Source of the DNA: Dyadobacter fermentans DSM 18053
GTDB taxonomy: Bacteria > Bacteroidota > Bacteroidia > Cytophagales > Spirosomataceae
Assembly (NCBI RefSeq): GCF_000023125.1
Contig: NC_013037.1
Coordinates: 2,232,001 to 2,296,000, forward strand
Length of the DNA stretch: 64,000 bases
Reading direction: 5' to 3'
In this document: positions 53,403-62,546 of the stretch, one piece after another
Layout of the letters: every line of letters starts with the position of its first letter
How positions within the stretch are numbered: position 1 is the stretch's first letter
The notes under the pieces: model-generated
Seen by the model: only the letters and a program-made list of their open reading frames with translations
What the model was told of the DNA's origin: nothing
Database searches by the model: none
Made by a program: the position numbers and the translations under genes

Positions 53403-55079
53403 TTACCTGCGAATCACAAGCGGTGTAACCTGCTCTCCTATTTTGACAATGTAAAGCCCATCGCTAATGCTGCTTATGTCAATTGATTCGGCAACGTCAT
53501 CTTCTTCCCATACTTTTTGTCCAAGCAGATTCACGATGACCACTTTTTGAGGTGTGCGCTCGCTTTCAAAAAACACCACATCCCGGGCGGGGTTCGGATA
53601 GATTTTTACGGGTGCCGTCTTACTCTTGACGGAGATGATCCGGGAATATGCGAAAGTTCCGTCGTGGTCATGTTGTTTTAGTCGATAATAGGTTGTTGAA
53701 AATGGACTCAGGTCAAAAAACTGATATGTGCTCAGCGTTTTAGTGTCTGAACTGCCCCGGACAAATCCAATCTTTTCAAAAGAAACCGCATCTGCGCTTT
53801 TTTGGATTTCGAATCCCTCATTGTTTTCTTCTTCGGATGTTGTCCAGTTCAATGTAACAGCCTTTTCATGATACATTCCCGTAAAGCTGATAAGCCGGAC
53901 CGGCAGTGGCGCCTGACTATCCCGTAAAATAGTCCATCCTTTGTTATTGATCAGATTGTTCCGTGACACCAAGGCGTTGCTGCTGTACCGAAGGCCCGCC
54001 GCATGCAGGGTGCGACCATTTGGAGTAAGCGGGTTTTGGTTCCATCCGTTCAAGGTCGAATCGTAATTCCTTGTATCCATTCCGCAGCTATTGAGCATAT
54101 TGGCCAGGTTAACGGCCGGGTGAAAAGTCCAGGAACCGAGTGATTGATTAAATGAAGAAGCTGTTCCGAACATGGAGCTCATGCTGGTGACCTTACTGAC
54201 GTCCCAATTGTTTAACGGTTGGTTGAAGCTGACAGCCCTGCTAAACATTCTGTCCATATTGGTGACCTTGGCGGTATTCCATCGTCCGATTGGCTGGTTG
54301 AATTGGGTGGCATCAAAAAACATGTTACCCATGCTGGTCACAGCGCCCACATTCCAGTCACCAATCGGCTGGTCAAACGCTCTGGCTGCCTGAAACATGG
54401 CCGTCATGCCTGTCACATTACCCGTATCCCAATCGCCCAATGGCTGGTTGAAAGACAGCGCGTAGGAAAACATCCAGTCCATAGTGGTGATCATCGAAGT
54501 ATTCCAGCTGCCAATGGGCTGGTTGAATGCCAGAGCATTGTCAAAAACCGACATCATGTTTGTGACATTACCAGTTTGCCATAAACCGATATTTTCAGGA
54601 CCATTCAGAACTTTACAAAAAGCAAACATGGACTGCATGGTTGTAACCCGGCTCAAATCGGGGATGTCGGCAGCACTGATTTGAAGGTTCACACAGCCCT
54701 CGAATGCGCTTTGCATCGATGTCCAGTCCGTTGTTCCCCATTGTCTGACATCAATCAAACGCTCTTTGTCAGGGCCGTCGGACATGCGAAATCTATCAAA
54801 ATTTTCGGGCTGGATACTCAGGTCTATGGTAGAACCGGCAGGCAGGTTACGAATTGTTGCCAGACTACCGCTGCTGTTGAATATACCCGAACCTGATGCT
54901 GTGCCAGGCGATATCTCCTTCCAGTAATAAGTCACCGGTCCACTGGTATTCGCAAAGAAGCTGATCTGTGTGTCCCAGAGTCCGGGATTTGACAAGTTCC
55001 ACCGGGTTATGAACGCTTCCTGAGCGAAGATTTCGGGACAGATGAGAAAAGCAATTATGAGGCAATACAAATGTTTCAT
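53403..55079 (-). CDS. BspA-like (DUF285) repeat surface protein with T9SS sorting domain
   Basis: A 558-residue secreted protein: signal peptide (about 1-19, ending EIFAQ), about 100 residues of strand-rich N-domain, then about eight repeats of roughly 25 residues with the BspA/DUF285 pattern F-N-Q-P-[IL]-G-x-W-[ND]-x-x-x-[VI]-T-x-M-x-x-M-F (about 120-330), a fibronectin-like region (about 375-470), and a C-terminal type IX secretion sorting domain (KIYPNPARDVVFFESERT ... YIVKIGEQVTPLVIRR). Such repeats fold as leucine-rich-like solenoids and act in adhesion. It would be exported by T9SS and anchored at the cell surface. Flanked by unrelated genes. Confidence 0.9.
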   Translation of the reverse strand: MKHLYCLIIAFLICPEIFAQEAFITRWNLSNPGLWDTQISFFANTSGPVTYYWKEISPGTASGSGIFNSSGSLATIRNLPAGSTIDLSIQPENFDRFRMSDGPDKERLIDVRQWGTTDWTSMQSAFEGCVNLQISAADIPDLSRVTTMQSMFAFCKVLNGPENIGLWQTGNVTNMMSVFDNALAFNQPIGSWNTSMITTMDWMFSYALSFNQPLGDWDTGNVTGMTAMFQAARAFDQPIGDWNVGAVTSMGNMFFDATQFNQPIGRWNTAKVTNMDRMFSRAVSFNQPLNNWDVSKVTSMSSMFGTASSFNQSLGSWTFHPAVNLANMLNSCGMDTRNYDSTLNGWNQNPLTPNGRTLHAAGLRYSSNALVSRNNLINNKGWTILRDSQAPLPVRLISFTGMYHEKAVTLNWTTSEEENNEGFEIQKSADAVSFEKIGFVRGSSDTKTLSTYQFFDLSPFSTTYYRLKQHDHDGTFAYSRIISVKSKTAPVKIYPNPARDVVFFESERTPQKVVIVNLLGQKVWEEDDVAESIDISSISDGLYIVKIGEQVTPLVIRR

Positions 55080-55139
55080 ACGGATATCCTTTCAAATACA
55101 TTTTATTTATCGAAGTGAAGAATACCGGTAAAAGAACCT

Positions 55140-55295
55140 GTGGAATGGGTTGTAAAAAATGATTTGAATCAAGAAGAATGTGTAGCTTTTGCATATCGCA
55201 TCGCTCAATTTCTGCAAAAAGAGCATATTAAATATTACGCCGATCGCTACCCGCAATTACGTACAGTGGATTGGATTGCAATAATTACAGCATGA
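55140..55295 (+). CDS. Small ORF or gene remnant (51 aa)
   Basis: Unrecognised. Open from GTG 55140 to TGA 55295. The peptide (EEC-VAFAYRIAQFLQKEHIKYYA then DRYPQLRTVDWIAI) has a helix-like middle and looks protein-like, but start and ribosome binding site are weak. It overlaps the end of the leftward azoreductase fragment, so it may be part of a scar region rather than a working gene. Confidence 0.2.
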   Translation: MEWVVKNDLNQEECVAFAYRIAQFLQKEHIKYYADRYPQLRTVDWIAIITA

Positions 55296-55707
55296 CGCTG
55301 ATCGGCTGGGCGGCCGAACCGGCAAAATTGATATGCTCATTGTATCCTCCCGGATCGTAGCCATCGGCACCCCTTGAGAACAGCAGGTAAACGGTCTTGT
55401 CTTTCAGAAGGCCTATATATGGATCATGCCTGTTTTCCCGGTTTAAACCCCAGGTTTCATTCATTCGCAGTACCTGGTCGATATACGCCTTTAAAGAGCT
55501 GGTAATACACCAATTGTACATTGGTGCGCCTATCGCAATGACATCTGCGGCTTTGAGCACGCGTATGAGCTCATTACTGAATGCCAGCGCATTCATTTCT
55601 TCTAACCGGTTCTTTTCATGTGCGGCTTTTTCAAGGACTTTGATCAGTTCGTTACGCATAAAGAGCGCATCGTCGATAGATTTAAATCTATTGTAGCAGG
55701 CACTCAA
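55285..55707 (-). pseudogene. Fragment of an FMN-dependent NADH-azoreductase
   Basis: The 140-residue frame contains the centre of an AzoR-type flavodoxin-fold reductase: SNELIRVLKAADVIAIGAP, MYNWCITSSLKAYIDQVLR (flavin-binding heart of the family) and KDKTVYLLFSRGADGYDP. The usual N-terminal strand and phosphate loop (about 60-70 residues in the family) is missing, and nothing resembling it is found upstream to 55900. The C-terminal about 50 residues are also missing, the frame ending AAQPISVML. Family members have about 200 residues. So both ends are lost and activity is very unlikely. Flanking sequence is AT-rich with protein-like scraps, consistent with a deletion scar. Confidence 0.72.
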
Positions 55708-55905
55708 CTCCTACCCGGATGCAGTGGAAACCGCGTTTCGCTATCTGGACAACTCATATTTCCCTCGCAAACTTTTTTGCCTGATACAACTTGTTGTGCT
55801 GTTGTAAAGGAACATGCTACGCAGGGGAATCGAGGGTGGCAGTCGCGCGTGGGATTTAGCGGTATCCGACAAATACCCAGCAATCTGTTTTCGAACAACG
55901 AAACA

Positions 55906-58584
55906 TTAATTCTTGACAAACTTGCCACGCAGGCTATTTCCTTTATTGTCTTCCAGGGAAATTACGTAATTGCCTTTTTCCAGTTCGGCAATGCTGATTG
56001 TCAAGCCCTTTTCCGAATACTTGGTAAATTTTTCGGAAAACACATTCGTGCCATTTGCTGCTGCAATTTTCAGATACAATTCGCCGGAAAAGTTACGGGG
56101 CACTTTTACATTCAGCTGCGTATTTCCCGGGTTTGGGAATAGTGTCACCGGCAGACTGGTGTCCGTCAACCGAACCAAAGCCACGTCCTGGCCGGGAATG
56201 TTCAGTGTCAATGTGCCTTGCGCGGTCGTTGCTGCTTTTCTTGCCGAAGGGTCTTCGCCTGAGAAAAGTTCTTTCGTGTTGTAAGAAGCGCTGGCATTTA
56301 ACCCCGCCCGCGCCAGGTTTACATTAAAAGTCTGCGGTTCACTTCCATAGTTAAATACGGCCAGGTAATGCTGTGCCCCGATGGTTTTGACAAAAAGCGC
56401 ATTGGGGTCCCAGCCAGTGTTTCCCTCCACCGGCCGGAACGCTTTTCCGTCTTTGGCAAGATGCAGCAGATCAGCGTTTTGCAGTAAGGTTTGCGAAGTT
56501 ACTTTCCATGCGCCTTCGCTTGCATAATCGTCGCCGGTGATGATCGTCCCGGTCACAATGGCCGAAGCCAGCCGCGCCCGGTTTTCGCCCGCAGTTTCTG
56601 TTCCAAAAACAATGTGATCGGCGTCGATGTACTGGTAAATCTGGTTTTGCCACCAGCCGTAATTGGTACTGTTCAAAGTGTAGGCCGTTTCGCCCATATC
56701 TTTATAGGCATCGCACGCAATGCGCCGCATGTGGGCGTAGCGGCCCGTCGCCAGATTTGGCGAAATCGCTGCATAAACCAGCATGGAACCGTCGAGCTGG
56801 TCGGTCAGGTATTCCATTCCGATTTTGTAAGCCTCCATTCCCGTGTGGACGCCCGGCTCGTAAAAACTATCCGCTTCCAGGGATGCGTGCGCCAGAAAAT
56901 CAATTTTGATCATTTCAAAACCACACGCTTTGAATTTCCCGATCAGCAATGCAATCCTGGCTTTCGTGCCTGGATGCGTCGGGTCAAGCGCATAAGCTCC
57001 GTCGAGGTCGAGCGGCGCGCCATTGACTTTCGTCCACACATCCTCGTAATTGTAGGTGCTGCCTTCCATTGGTCGGTTGGATTTTCCCCAATCCACAAAC
57101 GGCGCCCAGTAAATGCCCGGCTTCAAACCTTTGGATTTGCAATAGTTGGCGAACTCGTTGAGCTGGCTGAAATCGCCATTGATACCCCCCGGCGCCAGAT
57201 TATCCCAGTAAGAATCCAGGTCTACATACAAAGTGTTATCGCCATTTCTGAAAGCAGGAACGTCATTTGCGAAAAAGTCGACGACGGATTTTGCTTTGAG
57301 TAAATCCAGGTTTGCCTGGATCGCGCCCCAGCTGTTCCAGCCGAACGGCGTAGCGGCCGTCCATTCAAAAATGTAGCGGGGCTCGGCCAGGGCATTTGCT
57401 TTTCCGTATTCTTCAAGCCCCGCCCGCCAGTCGCTGTGGTAACCTACCATAATCCGCGGCGATTTGCAGCTTTGTTGTCCCACGCTCACCCAGCCGTGAC
57501 CGCGTTTGTCCCGTGTCACATTTTCATTGGTCCAGCCTGCGATCACAGAAATGAATGAAGTTTCCGTCCGCCCCTCTCCCGCCAGGTTCACGCCCGTTTT
57601 CCAGACTTCATGCTCCACCGAGCCGACAAGCAATCCTTTCCGGCTCGTATTATCGTAGATCGCCCCGGCTTCGGACGAAGTAAAGTTGGCATAACCAATT
57701 TCTTTCGCTTCGTAGCGCACCCATTTGTCGTTATCAAAGGGCACGAAAAGCGCACGGCGGTCGCCGCCTGAATGGATGTTCACCGCATTGGAAGTCAGCG
57801 GCGTCATTTTGTAGGAATTGGCACCGGAACCATTCAGGATCAGTTCCGTATAGAAATGATTTTTATTCGAATAGGTGTAAAAAACCTGCTGCATTTCCAG
57901 CTGGCCGCTTCCGGTGGAAGTAATGACATGCCGCGTGCCCGAACCGAATTGATCTGTTACCGGTGTGGAGGTGTAAGTGCGGCTGGTGTAGCCGGTCGTA
58001 CTGTTAAAAACTGCATTCGAATTGGCTGTTGCAAATGCTTCACCGACGGTTTTTAAATTTTCAAAATACACATCGTAAGTCCCGTTATTCAGGTCATAAT
58101 CAATGCGGTTATTAGTACCAAATGCAATGGTTTGAATGTCAGGCGCATTCAGCGGGGTTAAGGTAAATCTATCTACATTCGGGCCGTAGCCGTATACATT
58201 GTCCAGTTTGATACTATTACTTCCTGCATTCAAAGAAACGTTGACCCCAATGCTCGCCACTTCCGACCAGCCGCCGGAAGCCGGACAAGTTACCGCCACA
58301 AAACCGCCCGCATTGGGTGTAATGTTAATCGTGCGCTGGTCTCCCGTGGCATAGAAAAGTGTCAGCCTGTAATTCCCCGCTGCGGCCACATTCACCGGCA
58401 CGGTCACCGCACCGCCGCCCAGGTTACCCACCATTTTCTGTCCCGAGCAGGATGCACAATCCTGCATATCCGCACCACCGGCCAGTGTGCCGGATTCTGC
58501 TTCGAAACTTTGTGAAAAAGCATTGAATGAAAGCAGTGCCGCAAGCAAAGCCAGGCTTCCTATTTTCTTAAAAATCAAATGCAT
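55906..58584 (-). CDS. Secreted GH36/GH27-like alpha-galactosidase with CBM35 and T9SS tail
   Basis: An 892-residue secreted enzyme: signal peptide about 1-25, carbohydrate-binding module of the CBM35/CBM6 type (about 26-145, SFEAESGTLAGGADMQDCA), a beta-sandwich (about 150-385), a (beta/alpha)8 barrel of clan GH-D (about 400-720, TPFGWNSWGAI; LYVDLDSYWD; FEMIKIDFLAHAS with candidate nucleophile D562), a C-terminal beta domain, and a type IX sorting domain (about 815-892, VTLFPNPGNTQLNV ... GNSLRGKFVKN). Predicted to remove terminal alpha-galactose at the cell surface. Last gene of PUL 3, 12 bp after GH95. Confidence 0.85.
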   Translation of the reverse strand: MHLIFKKIGSLALLAALLSFNAFSQSFEAESGTLAGGADMQDCASCSGQKMVGNLGGGAVTVPVNVAAAGNYRLTLFYATGDQRTINITPNAGGFVAVTCPASGGWSEVASIGVNVSLNAGSNSIKLDNVYGYGPNVDRFTLTPLNAPDIQTIAFGTNNRIDYDLNNGTYDVYFENLKTVGEAFATANSNAVFNSTTGYTSRTYTSTPVTDQFGSGTRHVITSTGSGQLEMQQVFYTYSNKNHFYTELILNGSGANSYKMTPLTSNAVNIHSGGDRRALFVPFDNDKWVRYEAKEIGYANFTSSEAGAIYDNTSRKGLLVGSVEHEVWKTGVNLAGEGRTETSFISVIAGWTNENVTRDKRGHGWVSVGQQSCKSPRIMVGYHSDWRAGLEEYGKANALAEPRYIFEWTAATPFGWNSWGAIQANLDLLKAKSVVDFFANDVPAFRNGDNTLYVDLDSYWDNLAPGGINGDFSQLNEFANYCKSKGLKPGIYWAPFVDWGKSNRPMEGSTYNYEDVWTKVNGAPLDLDGAYALDPTHPGTKARIALLIGKFKACGFEMIKIDFLAHASLEADSFYEPGVHTGMEAYKIGMEYLTDQLDGSMLVYAAISPNLATGRYAHMRRIACDAYKDMGETAYTLNSTNYGWWQNQIYQYIDADHIVFGTETAGENRARLASAIVTGTIITGDDYASEGAWKVTSQTLLQNADLLHLAKDGKAFRPVEGNTGWDPNALFVKTIGAQHYLAVFNYGSEPQTFNVNLARAGLNASASYNTKELFSGEDPSARKAATTAQGTLTLNIPGQDVALVRLTDTSLPVTLFPNPGNTQLNVKVPRNFSGELYLKIAAANGTNVFSEKFTKYSEKGLTISIAELEKGNYVISLEDNKGNSLRGKFVKN

Positions 58585-58596
58585 AACAAGTATTTT

Positions 58597-60942
58597 TTAG
58601 TGAGTTGATGTAGTTTCCATTTTTTCACCATTCACTCTCACCGTCACTTTCCGAGGCGTCTTTGAAGTGATTTTATAGTCGGTTACTTTCCCGTTTTCCC
58701 ATTTAAAATCCACTGTAAAATTGCCCCGCGCCTTCAAACCTTTCACTTCACCGGAACCTTTCCATTCGTCGGGGATGGCGGGTAGAATATCGATATTACC
58801 GTCGTGGCTCTGGATCAGCATTTCGGCAATGCCCGCCGCGCCGCCGAAGTTGCCGTCGATCTGAAAAGGCGGGCCGGCGGAGAGCAGATTGGGATACACG
58901 CCGCCACCGCCACCATAGTTCATATTGGTTTGCAATGTAGGTGTGAGCAAGTCACGAAGCAGTTTTCCGGCACGGTTACCGTCATGCAGCCTCGCCCAGA
59001 AAAGCAGTTTGTAAGCCTTCGACCAGCCCGGACTATCATCCCCGCGAACTTCCAGCGTTTTGGCAGAAGCCGCGGCCAGTTCGGGCGTTTTGTCCGGTGT
59101 GATCAGCGGTGCAGGGTATAGCCCGTACAAATGTGAAATGTGCCGGTGCTTCGGATCGGTTTCCTTGTATTCTTCCAACCATTCCATCAGCCTGCCGTCG
59201 CTGCCTACCACGCCCGGCGGCGGCAGTTCTTTCAGTTTGTTTTGTAATGATTTGGCAAAATCCGCATCCACGCCCAGCACTTCGCAGGCGGTGATCACAT
59301 TGGTAAAAAGCTCGCGGGTGATCTGGTTGTCGATCGTCGGCCCCATGCAAATCGCCGCCGTTTTTCCGTTGGGGAGATAAAATGAGTTCTCCGGCGAAAC
59401 CGAAGGCGCCGTCACCAGCCAGCCCGTTTTGGGATCTTTGATCAATGCGCTGATGTAAAATTCAGCCGAACCTTTGAGCACGGGGTAAATGTCTTTCAGG
59501 TAATTTTTATCGTGCGTAAAGGCATAGTGCTCCCACAAATTATTGCATATCCAGCCCGAACCTGCATTGCTCGCGCCCCACGAAGCCTCTTCTCCCGGCT
59601 CGGTATAGCCCCACACGTTCGTGATCACGTGCGCCACCCAGCCGTTTGCATTGTAGTAAGCCTTTGCCGTTTTTTCTCCCTGCTTCACCATTCCTTTTAC
59701 CAAATCCGCCAGTGGCAAATTCAGCTCCGAGAGGTTCGCTACTTCCACCGGCCAGTGGTTCATTTGCACATTCACATCCAGGTGATAATCCCCGTTCCAG
59801 GGCGTGCGGATCTGGTTCGCCCAGAGCCCCTGCAAGTTCGGCGGCAATAGCCCTACGCGCGTGCTGCTGATGCTCAGGTACCGGCCAAATTGAAAATACA
59901 ATACCGCCAGTTCATTATCCTTTTCCGGATTCTTTTGGAATGCCGAAAGCCGCTGATCCGTGGGAACACCGTCGCCTTTTGATCCGCCTAAATGTATTTT
60001 GGTACGATTAAAAAGTTTCTGGTAGTTTGTTGTGTGTAAATTTTTCTGAACACTGTAAGATTTCTTGACTGCGGCATCAATCAGCCTCTGCGTCTCCGTT
60101 TCGAAGTTTTTGTTTTTAAAGTCCGTTCCTGCGGAAAAGTAAACGATGATCTCGTCAGCGTCAGAAATAACAATTTGCTTTCCCGAAACACTCGTTTTCC
60201 CGCCTTTCACCAGTGGTTTTATTTTGGTCAGATAACGCATTCCTTTTCCATCGGTACCATTGTTCAACTGGCCCGACATTTCGAGCGTGTTGTTTTTGAT
60301 AACCGTCTGAAAACGCTCCGGTCGGTCGAGTGCAATCCGAAGATTGAGCTGTCCCGGCTTGTCGGCAGTGATTTTGATTATTCCCAAATCATCACCAAAA
60401 CTGGTAAAATACTCCCGCGTGTAAGTCACGCCATTTACTTGATAAATCACACTCGAAACCGCCTCGTCGAGCGACAACTCCCGCTTGTAATCCCGCACCT
60501 GCACGCGCGCAGTATCCACGCCTTTGTAGCCGAATTCCAGATGCAGATTTCCCAAAACCTGGTAGCAGCCAAAGGGCACATTGGCCCCGTCGCCGTGACC
60601 GGACCCTGCACCTTTTGCCACAAAATTCTTGTTGACCAGCGCCTGCGCCTCATCATTTTTCCCTGCCAGGATCAGTCTCCTGATCTCCGGCAAGCTCTCA
60701 TGCGCATCGTACCGGTTCGCATCCTGCGGCGCCCCCGACCAGAGCGTAATATCATTCAGCACCACAGTTTCCTTTGTAACGCCACCATCACCCATCATTC
60801 CGAGGCGGCCGTTTCCCAGCGGGATGGTTTCTTCCCATTGGGAGGCGGGTTTGGTGTACCAGAGCCGGAGGGGGGCTTGCTGGGCGAGGGCCGCTAAGTT
60901 GAGAAAAATGGTTAGGGTTGTTAGCAGGAATTTTTGGATCAT
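58597..60942 (-). CDS. GH95 alpha-L-fucosidase
   Basis: A 781-residue exported enzyme (signal peptide about 1-21). The N-terminal beta-sandwich begins with the family mark LWYTKPASQWEETIPLGNGR and ITLWSGAP, followed by an (alpha/alpha)6 barrel containing DYHLDVNVQMNHWPVEVANL (about 395-414), EASWGASNAGSGW (about 465) and QIDGNFGGAAGIAEML (about 695). GH95 enzymes are mostly inverting alpha-1,2-L-fucosidases, some alpha-L-galactosidases. It belongs to PUL 3, where fucose removal would expose galactose for the adjacent alpha-galactosidase. Confidence 0.93.
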   Translation of the reverse strand: MIQKFLLTTLTIFLNLAALAQQAPLRLWYTKPASQWEETIPLGNGRLGMMGDGGVTKETVVLNDITLWSGAPQDANRYDAHESLPEIRRLILAGKNDEAQALVNKNFVAKGAGSGHGDGANVPFGCYQVLGNLHLEFGYKGVDTARVQVRDYKRELSLDEAVSSVIYQVNGVTYTREYFTSFGDDLGIIKITADKPGQLNLRIALDRPERFQTVIKNNTLEMSGQLNNGTDGKGMRYLTKIKPLVKGGKTSVSGKQIVISDADEIIVYFSAGTDFKNKNFETETQRLIDAAVKKSYSVQKNLHTTNYQKLFNRTKIHLGGSKGDGVPTDQRLSAFQKNPEKDNELAVLYFQFGRYLSISSTRVGLLPPNLQGLWANQIRTPWNGDYHLDVNVQMNHWPVEVANLSELNLPLADLVKGMVKQGEKTAKAYYNANGWVAHVITNVWGYTEPGEEASWGASNAGSGWICNNLWEHYAFTHDKNYLKDIYPVLKGSAEFYISALIKDPKTGWLVTAPSVSPENSFYLPNGKTAAICMGPTIDNQITRELFTNVITACEVLGVDADFAKSLQNKLKELPPPGVVGSDGRLMEWLEEYKETDPKHRHISHLYGLYPAPLITPDKTPELAAASAKTLEVRGDDSPGWSKAYKLLFWARLHDGNRAGKLLRDLLTPTLQTNMNYGGGGGVYPNLLSAGPPFQIDGNFGGAAGIAEMLIQSHDGNIDILPAIPDEWKGSGEVKGLKARGNFTVDFKWENGKVTDYKITSKTPRKVTVRVNGEKMETTSTH

Positions 60943-60984
60943 TCTATTGATTTTTATTTGACGGTAAAGTTGTTATGTGTCTCA

Positions 60985-61026
60985 TTTTGTCATGCTGAGC
61001 GGACCGGGCCGCTCAGCATGACAAAA
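60985..61026. repeat. Perfect 18-bp-stem palindrome between susD and GH95
   Basis: Arms TTTTGTCATGCTGAGCGG / CCGCTCAGCATGACAAAA with a 6-nt loop. It lies 2 bp after the SusD stop inside a leftward operon. It can form a terminator-like hairpin with U tracts on both sides and could lower expression of the downstream glycosidases. The word TCATGCTGAGC resembles palindromes that I recall as repeated in other Bacteroidota genomes, so it may be a REP-like element. Confidence 0.75.
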
Positions 61027-61028
61027 TT

Positions 61029-62546
61029 TTACAAATAATCCTCATTCTGCTTCAACACCCCGCCGCTTTTATCAATTTCCGGCTGCGGGATGGGCCATTT
61101 GTAAAATTTATCTTCAAATTTATAAGGCACGAAACTGTCTTTTACACTGTTCAGGACCTCTCCGGCAATGTGCCATCTTTTCAGATCATAATAGCGCAGG
61201 CCTTCGAATGCCAGCTCGATGCGGCGTTCGTGGCGGATTTTTTCGCGCATTTGGGCTTTGGTTAAACCTGCTGGTAATGCCGGCATTTTGGAGCGCAGAC
61301 GCACGTCGTTGATCGCTCTATAAACCGTCGCATCCGGACCGGCGAGCTCATTTTGTGCTTCGGCATACATCAATAGAACATCCGCCAGGCGCAACACTAC
61401 TGCATTTTGCTGACTCAATGTGGAGTACCCGAATGGAATGTTGCCAGGTTCCAGGAATTTCAAAACACCATAACCCGACGGCCGGCTGTTGGACGGGATA
61501 TGTACCCTGCCGCCACCAAAATCGGGGTGGTCGACGAAAACGGTTTTGGCCAGGCGTGGGTCGCGGTTTTTGAAGGGCTCTTTTTTGTCTGTCAGCGGAG
61601 AAACGCCGTAAGGCAGGCCGTCGGTGCATTCAAAAGCATCTACAAAATTCTGTAACGGACTCGCTACCAGCCAGTCGCCGTAGTACATATCCCAGGGCCG
61701 CGTGTTGTTAGGGGCCAGGAAATTAGTCGAAAAGATGATTTCGGGATTGTTCTTCTGGCCCGCATCGCGGAACACATCTTCAAAATTGGGGCTCAGGCTG
61801 TACTTCAGCATAATCTCCGTAGCCAATGCTTTTACCTGCGCCAGGATCGCTGCGTCGGGTGTGCCGTTTTCACCATAAGCCGCGTACATCAGCACCCGCG
61901 CTTTCAAAGCCTGGGCCGAAGAAGCCGCCGCGTGCCCGCCATTTTGCGGATAAGCATTTGCATTCAGGTTGGCAATGGCAAAGTCCAGGTCGGCATTGAT
62001 CTGCGCCAGGATTTCAGCGGCTGGGACTTTCGGCTGGTTTTGGGTTTCCAGAGTAAGCGGCTCCAAAACCAGCGGCACATCTCCGTACAAATGATACAAT
62101 TGGAAATAATAAAATGCGCGCAAAAACCGCGTTTCTGCCTCGTAAAGCTTCCTGTCAGTTTCCGTTACGTCAGGATTTGCATAGGCTTTAAGCTGGGCAA
62201 GAAAAATATTGACCCGCGCAATTGCCTTGTAACTTTCACTGTAAACACCCGACACATAACCACCTGTGGAAGGACTGATGCTGCCCGAAGTGATTTCCTT
62301 CGCCGCGCCGGAATTGTGCTGCGCGAAACCATCGTCGGTGAGACAGTTCCAGACCGGCAGCTCCACCGCCCAGGGATCGGCCTGCATGGAAGCATAATTG
62401 GCGGTTAATGCTTTGTCAAAATCACTTTTCGTTTTCCAGAAGGTCGAAGTCGAAATCTGGTCGAGTGGATTGAGATCCAGGGAATTGTCACATGAACTGA
62501 ACGCCAGCGCCAGCAGCATAAACAGTTTATATTTCTGACTTTTCAT
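61029..62546 (-). CDS. SusD/RagB-family lipoprotein (PUL 3)
   Basis: A 505-residue SusD-family surface lipoprotein (lipobox AFSS-C, Cys19). TPR core (LYEAETRFLRAFYYFQLYHLYGDVPLVLEP) and RagB domain (VVLRLADVLLMYAEAQNELAG, HERRIELAFEGLRYYDLKRWH, KWPIPQPEIDKSGGVLKQNEDYL) are complete. Its ATG overlaps the stop of the upstream SusC gene by one base (TAATG), so the two are translationally linked. Confidence 0.95.
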   Translation of the reverse strand: MKSQKYKLFMLLALAFSSCDNSLDLNPLDQISTSTFWKTKSDFDKALTANYASMQADPWAVELPVWNCLTDDGFAQHNSGAAKEITSGSISPSTGGYVSGVYSESYKAIARVNIFLAQLKAYANPDVTETDRKLYEAETRFLRAFYYFQLYHLYGDVPLVLEPLTLETQNQPKVPAAEILAQINADLDFAIANLNANAYPQNGGHAAASSAQALKARVLMYAAYGENGTPDAAILAQVKALATEIMLKYSLSPNFEDVFRDAGQKNNPEIIFSTNFLAPNNTRPWDMYYGDWLVASPLQNFVDAFECTDGLPYGVSPLTDKKEPFKNRDPRLAKTVFVDHPDFGGGRVHIPSNSRPSGYGVLKFLEPGNIPFGYSTLSQQNAVVLRLADVLLMYAEAQNELAGPDATVYRAINDVRLRSKMPALPAGLTKAQMREKIRHERRIELAFEGLRYYDLKRWHIAGEVLNSVKDSFVPYKFEDKFYKWPIPQPEIDKSGGVLKQNEDYL

